Below, one piece after another: positions 25,029-35,959 of a stretch of 64,000 nucleotides of DNA. Numbering within the stretch: position 1 is the first letter of the stretch; every line of letters begins with the position of its first letter. Origin of the DNA: Epiperipatus broadwayi (Eukaryota; Onychophora; Udeonychophora; Euonychophora; Peripatidae); NCBI GenBank assembly GCA_028023455.1, contig JAQFVV010000014.1, forward strand, positions 127,336 through 191,335, in the 5' to 3' direction. Both the position numbers and the translations under genes were made by a program. The notes below the pieces were generated by a model. That model ran no database searches, was not told the DNA's origin, and worked only from the letters and a program-made list of their open reading frames with translations.

Positions 25029-26017
25029 TAAAGTTGCATTCAAAGAAAAAGGATTCTATGCTCTATAGAGGCAGACTATAGTCATGATAGATAAATTTTA
25101 TGTGCATAATGTAATTGAGTTATATTAAAATAGACTGCAAGTATATGTATCAGAGTGGGCATATAAATATAACAAATCCATTATAAACTAATACATTGTG
25201 CCAGGCATTATCAAATGGCCTTGCACAAAGTTTGTATTAAGCACAACAAATATAAAATTTTGCTAGATTAATAATGGAGGTTTGGTCTGAGCAGTAGAAT
25301 ACCCACACACACAAATTTAAATATTGTACACGTATAATAAACTCATGTATTTTTTTATTTTTGGTTTTCCTTTTTGTATATTTTTTATGATATGTCATTA
25401 TATGTATTTGTTTTTTTTTTATTTTCCAACATACTTGTATATATTTTTTAATTACTTTTCTAAACATTATAATTTTATTCCATAAGCAAGTAATGTTAAT
25501 TGCTTTTGCAAAAATCTGATCAAAAGCAAAAGGTTTGATAATGCTATAATTAAACTGTTATTTCTTTAAAAAAAAATTCTTTTGAATTGATTTTGTAAGC
25601 AAGTGGTCTGGGTTATTCAAGATGGATGTCAAACTTAAAATGTAGAATTTAATCGGAAAAATATAAAGGAATGTTTGCAATCTAAGTGATAAGCTAAATT
25701 AAAAGGATTGGCTGATTCATTCTTCTCAGAGGGATATCTGAATTGGTTCTTATTAGTGGGATTGATAGTGCTGTGGGATTCATTCTTTCTTTGGCAGCCA
25801 TTCTGGGCAAGTCATTCTTTTTTGTGGCTTCAGAATTCTCCAAGCAACCAGCTACTTAGAGATTCATTTACGAATAGGACTATTAGTGACATTCTTAAGA
25901 ACAAATCCATTATACAGTTCTTTTAAGAACTCTTGTCTTTGTGGATTCGAGTAACCATTGGAGACAGCTTATGAAAATTTATTAATAGCTAATTATTATT
26001 AGATATATAAAAAAGAA
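25029..26017. other. Sequence between LTR blocks
   Basis: AT-rich, no recognised gene. 25690-25926 is open for 72 codons on the plus strand, with hydrophobic, Phe- and Trp-rich content and no family resemblance. I regard it as chance. Confidence 0.4.
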
Positions 26018-26021
26018 GATA

Positions 26022-27814
26022 TGAAGCAATATACTAGATATTCCAGCAAAATGACCGTGGGGTAGACAACTAGCCGGTGCACCACCTTTTCTCTGTCCCA
26101 AGCCGCCAAGATGTGACCATGCCAATTCCAGCCGCCCATGATGATGACAAATGCCGCCTTGCTAAATGGATGAAATCTTCACCACACAGCCAGTTAACTT
26201 GAAGCCCACTCAAGAGCCCAGAGGAGAAGAATAAAGATGCAGATATAAGTTTATTTTAAGATATTTATTAATATTGAAATAATTAATTTTGATATTTCAG
26301 ATTAGATATATAGTTTTTTGTTATTATTATTAATCATTTAAAAGAGAGAGAAAGAGTCTCTCGCATACGTATATTGAATTTACGGTTATTACGGGCATAA
26401 ATGATAAAGCTTTACTTAAATCTTTTGAGTCAATTTTTCTATTTTAAATTCTAGTATTTTCAACAAAGATTGCAATGAGATTCTTTTTTTTTTGTTGTTG
26501 TTGTTGCTATTCGTTTTGCTCTTGTTGTTATTCCTGAAATTCGTCATATATAAATATGCATGTATATATATATGCGTACATACGCTTATAATATTCGGTA
26601 AATACGATATCTCATGCTGAATATCTAAAAATGTATTTAACCGTATATCCTTTTTTTAAAGTTATTTTTTTTGTCACTGCTGCATCTCAAGATGCGTGTA
26701 AGTAGGAATTGATCTATTATAGATTCCCTGTAAGCAAGTACTCTAATAACTTTATATTTAAAATAATAGTAAGTATATAACTGTGCGTCACGTATATACA
26801 TGTATAGAAATAGATCTCTGGCAAAACGGAAATAGATACAGTACCTTATGGTGAGTACGATATAGTATCTGAGCCAATGCAACCTATTGACTTGTTGAAA
26901 ATATGAAATTAGTGAAATATTTCATAGTGCAAATATATGCATAGTTTTTATTATATTGCTATCAATAAAAAGGTTTTAAAGTCATCAGTAAAAGCACATG
27001 CCCGTATGATCGAGAATCTCATATCTGTATATCAAATCACACAAAGTAAAATTTACTTCTATTGGGTAAAAGGAGCTCAGACCACTTCCATTACTTATAA
27101 ACATTGTAAATAGCTTTAGGGATTTATTATTTTTCTTATTTAAAATTGTATTTTATCTATTTCAACGCCTCGAATATATATGGTTTGGGATAATTAATTA
27201 TTTAGTATTTTGTTATTATATCATCATTAGTATGAAACGGTGGTGGGTATTTGGGATTAAATAAATATTTAATCATAATATTAAACTTGTTTTGTTTTCA
27301 TATTATTATTTATATTGATCAAAATGTATTCTTTCCTTATCAACCACGTACCGGTAATAATCATTTAACTTACCCATTTGAAGACCCTAGATTGTAGAGT
27401 GACTGGGCTAGCCACAAGGGATATCACTCTACCGGGGTGTTAAATCTTATTCTTATGCTCCGCTGAACATATGGTATTGCACACCCTTCTAGGAGGGAGG
27501 AAAAATTAATTTTTTTGATTCTTTTCTAGAAGTGGCGCGCAAAAGTCTATTTTGTACATAGATTTTTCAAAGGTGTGTACTTGCCATTGTTCTAAATATT
27601 CGGGCATTCAAATAAGATATCAACTAAAGGGCGTTTTTAACTGGAAGAGTCCTGTCAATCCACTCTTTCTATCAATTTAGCTGGAAGTACCAATATACAT
27701 GAGTACAGACAATCGGCTAGATTGATATCCATTTCTTTACCTGTTGAATCTTGGTCACTTCGTGCTCAGTGCAAGATTAGGAAAAGAATTCCACAGGGAG
27801 TATGGACTGGTACA
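26022..27814 (+). mobile_element. LTR-like block, related ends, uncertain boundaries
   Basis: It starts TGAAGCAATATACTAGA directly after a purine-rich AAAAAAGAAGATA and ends TATGGACTGGTACA, resembling the TGAAGCAG...CCGGTACA edges of the 2.6-kb LTRs. GC-rich islands occur at 26050-26240 and 27340-27440. The flanking tetranucleotides (GATA and GTAA) do not match, so it may be truncated, or its true start may lie elsewhere. Confidence 0.3.
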
Positions 27815-28880
27815 GTAAAACATATCCAGATATAATTATTTTTCATAATAAAGCATCATAAAATAAAACATATATCCAAATACAGATATCAAATTAAGAT
27901 ATAATAAATATAAATCCATAATTATATTTTATAACGAGTTATAAACACTTTAGCCATAGATTAATCAGGTAAAATCTATAGTTCATGGCACAATCATGCA
28001 AAAAGTTTCTAATTTCAGATAAAGTACTATAATAAGATTGATTAAGATTGACAAAGTTTATAAGATAATAAGACATGATACCTCAAATTGCACCGGGGAA
28101 GTCTCAGCTCCTGTCTCTACAGAAAATTAGCTATCTTTTCCTCCATTTGTAGACATTCACAGAGATTAAAGTAAAATAACATAACTGGAAAAGAAGTTGA
28201 TTGCTTGGATATAGTTTTCTTTCTAGCAACACAAAACATTAAAATTTAAATAACTTGGTTGTAGAACTCATCAAATGAACTAGTATTAGTGTGATCAATT
28301 TATAAGGATGATGAAGCAGTGAATGACCATTATGCTTTCAAATTTGTCTTTTTTATATTCATTTTAGAGTAATACATGGTTCCAATTAGTACAATTAACA
28401 GAAGGGTATTTATTACAATTGACAGAAACCTAGAACATTTGCACCAGAAATCAAGTGTTTTTATAGTAAAAAAAGATATATTTTTCGGTTTTTTAAATAA
28501 AATACAATTATTTGTTATCTAACTTCAAATAGTGATAAAAGAAAAAAAAAAATCTTTTCAACAGACAAATTTTTGAAAGTTAGGTTTAACTTCTCAAAGT
28601 CAGTGATTGGGAAGACAGCAATCTTGGTATTAATATATTCTTAAATAAATAAAAATGCAATTATATATCTTTAAATACATGAAATAGACCATTAAGTTAC
28701 CTAATTAAATTAATAGAGATAATACCAGCTAACTTTTTAGAATTATAATAAAAAAAATTTTTAGTTACTGGATTGCATCTATTTATTTTCTATGCAAATT
28801 AAATGGTCATAGTTTTATATCACAAAATGACTTGGTTTAAAACCATAGGTTGATTTGAATTTAAAGTTTTAGTTTAATAG
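27815..28880. other. AT-rich sequence, nothing recognised
   Basis: No open frame, inverted repeat or known repeat signature could be supported here. Confidence 0.5.
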
Positions 28881-28894
28881 CTAAAATAAAATTA

Positions 28895-29060
28895 TAAATA
28901 AGTTAGCACTCCTAACTTTGAATCCCAAAACTCATTGATAAAGACAAAAGTTAGAAACTGGTTTGTAGATGGGCATTCATATACTAAGGCTAGGGATTTT
29001 ATATGCATCTGATAATGACTTATTACTCAAGATTATGCTGGTTGGCACTATTGCGAAGAG
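28895..29060 (-). repeat. Core-family repeat, inverted orientation
   Basis: Read on the minus strand it contains ATGCATATAAAATCCCTAG followed by AAACCAGTTTCTAACTTTTG and a TTTATCAATGAGTTTTGGGA block, which align with the core copies at 5.6 kb and 31.6 kb. Only one arm is visible. Non-coding. Confidence 0.5.
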
Positions 29061-29327
29061 CTTCTCATCTTAATTCTACAATGTATAAATAAATTTGTTT
29101 TTAAACAACAGCTTATCAACTTAAGTAATTAATAAAGCTTTTAAGAGGTTACTTTATCTGTCTATTTAATTTTTATTGCTATCCATTATAATTAAAGGAA
29201 GATATCCCCTTCCACAGATTGGATTTTGTAGCACATATGTATAAGCTTATAAGATATTTCTATCAAATATGAACATTAGATTTTATTTCATATCTATTTC
29301 ATACTTTATAAATGAGTCTGTATAAGG

Positions 29328-29695
29328 GAGGGGTCCCCAGTCCTATGCCTGCAGGCACCATGGTGCCTGCAGACCATTTTACGTGTACCTGCTGCTATCC
29401 GAACACGATAAAAAATTATTTATCTGATACAAATAAATTTAAATTTTTAAATTTCTTATAAATTATTGTATTATATTGTAATCAAATTGTAGGGCAAACT
29501 ATACTTTTACAGCTTAAAAATGTAAATGTTGATTATATGGTAACATTTTATTTTTGAAATAAATATTTTTTTGTACATTATGTGTATCATTAACAATATC
29601 CAACTATAAATTTACATTGAAAATATAAATGGTGCCCGCTACCTGGACGGTATTATAGAATGTGCTCTTAAGTGCAAAAATGTTGGGGACCCCTG
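29328..29695. mobile_element. Short non-autonomous hAT element with perfect 8-bp target duplication
   Basis: The ends are inverted repeats GAGGGGTCCCCA (29328) and TGGGGACCCCTG (to 29695), typical of hAT MITEs apart from one mutated terminal base. They are flanked by an exact 8-bp duplication GTATAAGG (29320-29327 and 29696-29703). The 368-bp interior is non-coding. A palindrome, CTGCAGGCACCATGGTGCCTGCAG, occupies about 29350-29373. Its ends differ from those of the 4-kb hAT element, so a different transposase presumably moved it. Confidence 0.88.
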
Positions 29696-30159
29696 GTATA
29701 AGGTGAAAGAAATGCATAATATCAATAATTTTTGTATAGTATTTATTAACAACTGATTATTTCAAAGAATATATTTAATTTATAATCAATTTATATAATT
29801 TTCATCAGTTATAGTCATTTATAATGAATATGATTATTATAAAGCCAAGTTACACAAGCATATAGAAAGCTAAAGTAATAGCAATACACTTAAGATAATT
29901 TTTTGATGATTATAGAAACCAATCCATTAACCACAAATGCCTCTATGTTTTAGCATGCTGGCCATTCTGTTTATCTGATGTTTTGCAGTGATGTTTTCTT
30001 TTTGAAAGACATCAGTACTTTGTGTAATTCTGTTCGTAGTCATATTTTCTCATTGAAAATAAGTAATATTGCACTTCTTTGGAGTATCTTTAATATAATT
30101 TTTGTAATATAAATAGAGTCTGTCTCTCATAAAACCATGATAAAGTTTATCATAAAATA

Positions 30160-30414
30160 TAATTTTTAAAAAAAAATTAATTATTTTTTTTAATAAAATT
30201 AAAAATTTTTTTTTTTTTTATTTTTTATTTTTTTTTATTAAAATAATTTTTTAAAAAAAAAAATTCTATAATAAAATTAAAATAAAAAAAAAAATAAAAA
30301 AAGAAAAAAAAATAAAAAAAAAAAATTAAATATAAAAAAAAAATTTAAAATAAAAAAAAAAAAAAAAAAAAATTAAAAAAAAAAAAAATAAAAAGAAAAA
30401 AAAGAATAAAAAAG

Positions 30415-30447
<33 letters not shown>

Positions 30448-31400
30448 AAAAAAAAAAAAAAAAAAAAAAAAAGAAAGAAAAAAAGAAAGGGACAGAATTG
30501 TAGAGGTGTTTTTTTATAATATAATTCAAAAAGAGGGGAGCAATATGAATTTTTTTATATTATTTTAATAAAATATTTTCAAAAAAAAACAAACAGAAAG
30601 AGCCAGAACGAGGGAGAAGCCATACCATCTCTCCCCCCTACCCCTTCCCACAAAACCCACACCTCCCTCCCACACCCAAAAAAAAATAGGAAAAAAAAAA
30701 AAAAAAAAAAAAAAAACAAAAAAACCCCCCCCCACCCACTAACCACCGAAGGAAAGAAGGACACCCGAAAAACTAAATCATCCTTAAAAAAAAAATAAAA
30801 AAATATATATATATATAAATAATAATTATAAAAAAATAGAAAAAAGAAATAAAATAATATCTTATTCTTTTAAAAAATTAAAAAAAAAAAAAAATAAAAA
30901 AAAAACAAAAAAAAAATATAAAAAAAAAAAAACAAAACAACAAATACTCAAATAAATAAATCAAATTATTAAACCCATTCCTACCATCCTTTCCATTTTT
31001 TAATTATTAATAAAAATTAAAAATAGAAAGGGTAAAAAAGATTAAAAAAATTCTTTTTTATTAACTTCTTTTAAATTAAAAGTATTAAAAATATTTTTTT
31101 TTCTATATTTTTTTATTTTAAATTATTTAATAAATAACTTAAAAACTTCACCCCCCAGGCAAAAATTTTGGACAGGCGCAGGGGGCGACCCACCCCCGCG
31201 CCCCCAAAAAGAAAATAAAAACTGGTTTTTCTTACAAATGTTCCGAAAAAAAATTTCGGGGAAATAGAGAAAAAAAAATAGGTGTGTAGAGAAAAAAAAA
31301 TACACCTTTTTTTTTTTTAAAAAAACTTGACCAACCCCCCCCCAAAAATAAATTTGAGGGGAAAAGGGCCTAGGAATACGAAAAACGTTACAATATCTTT
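30160..31400. other. A/C homopolymer-rich block, probable low-quality assembly
   Basis: Long A-runs separated by single other bases (30160-30480) give way to A/C-only text with runs of up to about ten C (30590-30780), a second A-rich block, and more C- and G-runs near 31150-31380. Base composition switches abruptly from the surrounding T+A sequence. Open frames here code only for Phe- or Lys-rich strings. This looks like noisy long-read sequence or gap filling rather than biology. Confidence 0.65.
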
Positions 31401-31524
31401 CCAGGACGTGCATTCATGTTTAATTAATGATGAGATTTTATAATAGTAGACTATACCATTGCACACAGAAAGTAGAAAAATAATATATATATATATATAT
31501 GCAGGGATACATATATTAATAATT

Positions 31525-31680
31525 ATTTAGAAGCACTCAGTGCAAACCTGAGTAATCAATGGATGCAGGAAGGTTTGTGCATAAAATCCCTATCTAGTGC
31601 CTACATATCCAATATCTTCAGACTAGTTTCTAGCTTAGGGCTTTCATCAGTGAGGAGCCTCTGAAAAACAGCTTGTGTAA
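31525..31680 (+). repeat. Core-family repeat, half copy
   Basis: It contains GCACTCAGTGCAAACCTGAG, AAAATCCCTATCTAGTGCC, and the core CAGACTAGTTTCTAGCTTAG then GCTTTCATCAGTGAGG. The best counterpart is the copy at 53.0 kb, which shares the AGTTAGAAACTAGTCTGGAG block in inverted form. Confidence 0.5.
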
Positions 31681-31734
31681 GCATAAAGAAAGGTGATCAT
31701 GTGATGTTTGATTGATTAATAATTATTAACATTA

Positions 31735-32089
31735 ATTAATAATTAGCCATTAAGCTAATGCACACGCGCTTTGTGGATTTTAACTATAAATGAATACTCT
31801 CACTTTCCAAACACAAGATAAAGTCTTTGTGAAAAGATAGAATGAATCCATCTATCTTTTCGAACCAAACATTTTATGTATGGGAAAATCTTAAGCGCTT
31901 GGAAATGAGAGCGTGAAGATGTTAAACGATTACTTTAAATTATTTTTACTATTCCTGAATGAATGATGCTTGCGAAATTTTCATTCAGGCATAGTAAAGA
32001 CTTTATCTTGTGTTTGGAAAGTGAGAGTATTCATTTATAGTTAAAATCCATAAAGCGCACGTGCATTAGCTTAATGGCTAATTATTAAT
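31735..32089. mobile_element. Foldback MITE A, palindromic arms of about 100 bp
   Basis: The left arm (31735 to about 31845) and right arm (about 31990-32089) are near-perfect inverted repeats containing GGATTTTAACTATAAATGAA and TAAAGTCTTT. The element resumes after 33282 as TTACAGTTTATACAACATAG, so a later insertion split it. The same family occurs at 43807-44020. Confidence 0.8.
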
Positions 32090-32090
32090 A

Positions 32091-33280
32091 CACCTGGGTC
32101 TATTTTTACGCGGACTTATTTAACACGATTTTGAAGTTACGCAATTCGTGTTTCACCGGAAGTTGACCTCTGATAATGCGCTATTACTTTAAAATATAAA
32201 TTTCACGCACTTCACGTTATATCGAAAGTTATAGCACATTATTGGAATTCTACTTTCATCTTAGTAATTTCAATATTTTCAGTGCTTTATAATAGTAAGA
32301 TTTTATGCAATAATGAAATTAAAATCATGATTTCCACATTTTATGTATACACACATTAAATTTTACAAGATTATAATGTAAATTTGTTCAAACATTGTGC
32401 GTGTTAATTTTGCATTTTAAATCACATTCTGTTTTTGCTTTTTTAAAAAGAACGTAATCAATTATTAATCATTTAGTGTCCACAAGTTTATTTTTAAAAG
32501 GTCAATAATAGCAGTGGGCACAATTAAAATCTGATTTTTAATTGTAATTAACAATTTAAAAATTACTTACAGTTGACTTGAAATTAATGTGATATAAAAT
32601 GAAATTTGATTTTTATAACAGTATTGAAAATTAAAGGCAAAAATAAGAATTTAATTTTTAGTTGTTTTAATTAAATTTTTCCCAGCAGCGGTGAATAAAT
32701 GTCTTTTTATTATCATAAGTCTAAGTTCATAAACAATTAATAAAATCATCGTCGTCCTCAACAGACAACCATTAACACAACATGAGAGTGAACTTGGCGC
32801 TAGTTGTATTTCCTTTTGTGAGAATAATTGCTGAGATATTCTTGACTTCGTTTAAGGAGAAGCCAAATACATCACATCACATCACATGAGAATCTGATTT
32901 TTTACTAGTTTGCAAACGAATGTGTTTTTGGGCAAATAGCGATAATAATTAAAACGTGTATAAAAAAATGTAAATTACTGTACTGTAAATTATGCATAAA
33001 AATATATTATTTTGAATAAAATTAAATATTATAGTTAAAAAAAGTTTGTCTTGTATCAATTTTTTTCAAATTTGAAATTTTTTATTAGTCATATTTTATT
33101 TCCTTATTTTTTTTTTTGCGCGAATTTTAAAGTAATTTTACATTGGTGCTTTGCTTTTACGCAAATTTTGAAAAATCACAGACTGCATCCCCCCTTTTTC
33201 AATGTAAGTTACGTCTATTTTTGCGCGATTTCGTTTGCGCATTTTCTGAGGAACCTATCACGTAAAACAAGACCCAGGTG
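32091..33280. mobile_element. 1.19-kb TA-flanked inverted-repeat element nested in foldback MITE A
   Basis: It starts CACCTGGGTCTATTTTTACG and ends CGTAAAACAAGACCCAGGTG, which are inverted repeats: the terminal 10 bp are perfect and similarity continues to about 22 bp. The flanks are TA on both sides (32089-32090 and 33281-33282), as for Tc1/mariner-type integration. No transposase is present; an 83-codon open frame at 33051 is Phe-rich noise. CpG content is higher near both ends. It is probably a non-autonomous element. Confidence 0.72.
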
Positions 33281-33282
33281 TA

Positions 33283-33320
33283 TTACAGTTTATACAACAT
33301 AGCGCTATATAAAATAAATA
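33283..33320. repeat. Remaining flank of foldback MITE A after the nested insertion
   Basis: TTACAGTTTATACAACATAG followed by CGCTATATAAAATAAAT matches the sequence just outside the right arm of the sister MITE at 44017-44050 (ATTACAGTTTATAAAACTTC, then GCGCTATATAAAATAA). This proves the continuity of the interrupted element. Confidence 0.75.
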
Positions 33321-35950
33321 TCTTATTAACATTAATTGTAAATTTCTTAAATGAGGCATTCTACATTATTATATAGTTATAGTTGTCTATTTATATGTCT
33401 TGAATAGCAAGAACTTAAATTACATTTGATTGATCATTAAGTTAATTTTTTTTTTTTTATCATTTGAAATTCAAATATGGCATGTCAATATTAATAGTGT
33501 TATATATATGTCCTAAAGTGAAATTTTAATTTTTTTTGCTAATTTACTTCTGTCATCATTTGATTGAATGAAATTTATTTGAATTTTAATTGAGCAGCAT
33601 ATTTACCAAATCATATTCTTGAATGAATATTTCATTATATTTTTTCAGTTGCATATGTTTACTTAGTGTTCAGAAAATTGTTAATTGATAGCATTGTTTT
33701 CCTTGATATCTTATCAGGTAAAAGATAATTTATGGATTATTGGGCTTTATTTTTGTAGTGTATGTGAATCTATAGTTCACATTATTTTTCATAATAAAAT
33801 TTGGGATTCTACAATAAAATTAGTTTTCAATTCTTAATAAATACATTAAAATATGTACAAAAAAATTATTTAAATAAAGTTTGAAAAATAATTAATATAG
33901 ATAATTACCTACCAGTAAGTAACCTGAAACCCTTAGTTCCAAGGCTTTTTTGGATTTATGAATTTTTCTGATTTTAACAATAAGCCTATTTTCTCCTTAA
34001 ACATACACACCTACAAGATAACATTTTAAAATATTATATCAAGATAAAATTTTTATTAATCATAATTAATACAACAAATGAAAGCAATCACTTTGTAAGT
34101 TTGTCTGATTAATAAAATTGTTTGAATTGGAAATTTTTGGAATTGTATATTCCATAGAGAGGGCTTGCATTTGTGGAGAATAAAATCCATTACCTGCATT
34201 TGATTCTGTTATCATTAGTTAAATAAAATAAGTAATCAAATGTCTATTTCTTTAGAAGTTCAAGTGTCAAAAGTGCTAACAATGGAATCTAAGTATTCTA
34301 TTCAAGAGTCGGACATTCAATTTCTGCAATAAAGCATGAAGGCACTAATTGAGTTATATCCTCTGATGAAATCATGTAATAATATGAGTTGTCTATTTTT
34401 TATTTAGCAAATTTATAAGGAAAAATTTTGATTTTATTGATATCAGCACTTGCAATAATACTATATTTTTAAATTCACAACAATTTTGTAAATGATGAAA
34501 CACAACCATTAGAATAGAAAAACTTTTGTTTTCCTATACTTTTAAATACCTAATAACTATTCAAATACCAAAGTAATGCCTTCATCTGGATAAACTGATA
34601 AACATATGCAAATAATAGAGATCTTCATACCAGATTATCATTTCATTAGATCCATAATGTTGTCTCTTTTCCATTGTAATTTAATAATGGAGAGAGCTTG
34701 CTGTAGCTCTTGATTCCTATTCTTCACTATTCTTTATGTAAACCTGAAAGTGGATTCTAATAGTTTTAAAAGTCTAGTGGTATCCCCCTTTCTTTTAACT
34801 CTCATTTTAAATTTAAGCTGTAACTACAGCAAACATTCCCTTCTCCCCTCTTTTTTTTAAAGAGAGAGTTACATAATATTGAAGGTACTATTGCAACTAA
34901 ATTATGTCAGTATAATAGTGCCTAGATATTGTACATTATAAGATGATTTGCTGTCAACCATATAAAAATCTAATAAAAAAATCTATAGTCATTCAAGTTG
35001 ACTTACAAGTTGCTTTTTAAAATTTATTTTATTTTATGATGAATGGTTAAAGAGAACTAATATTTTTAATTCATTCACACATTTTATTTCTTGAGCATTT
35101 TTTTAAAACTTGGGGAAATAATTTATTTTGCAATCTTCAAGATCTTGAAGCTATTAAAATATGTGAAGCAATAAGAAAGTTTCTATTGGTGTTGTGTTTA
35201 AGCTAGTAAGATCTTTGCAGGTGATGATAGTGCAACCTTCAGATATGAAGGCAATTATAAATAACAAATAAATAATACCTGATCAAGAATATCTCCTATT
35301 ACCTTATAGAAAGCAATGTTGATTCATCAAGTTTTGGATATTGTTTCTTTTACAAAATCTTTTCTATCTCCCTCTTTTTTTTAAAATGTTCTTAGGTTAT
35401 TGTAGAACCTGATCATCATGAGCCTCTCATTCTATAGGACATCTTCCTATACTAATTGTGGCTATGGGATTGTGTATTTATGCAACCACATATTTATCCT
35501 TAAACTATATGCACTGCATTTCTTACTCTAATTTCTTTTTTCTTTTTTGTAAGCCTAGGCCCTCGAGAATTAAGAAAGCAATGATGGGGATACAGCCCTT
35601 AATTTGTGATCATTGCTATAGACAATATAATCATAAATGAATCAATTTGGAATTGAAATTGAGTGAGATAAGAGTTTCAGTTGACAAAGATTATATTTTG
35701 TGCAGATCTTTTTTAGATATTCTCTAGCCTATCATGAAAGTGAATGTCTAAAATGGCCTGACTTACACAATCTGATTACATTGTCAAGCCTGGCTGATTA
35801 CTAATTACAGTGTTAGAAATAATAACAATAGTAATAATAATATCAGTAATAGTAGTAAAACAGAAGTTAATGGTAATACTAAAACTAAGTAAAGTAAATC
35901 AATTTTTTTCTGAACATAGATATGTGAAATGTTCAAACTTTATTTGATAT
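33321..35950. other. AT-rich sequence, nothing recognised
   Basis: No open frame of interest and no clear repeat. Slightly pyrimidine-rich tracts occur near 34790-34855 and 35360. Confidence 0.5.
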
Positions 35951-35959
35951 AAACTCTGT

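Noticed and set aside
30326-30764. Poly-Phe open frames
   Set aside because: They are translations of A-runs in a probable artefact block, not proteins.
33051-33302. 83-codon open frame in the TA-flanked element as a transposase remnant
   Set aside because: It is Phe-rich, runs through the terminal inverted repeat, and shows no DDE-type motif.
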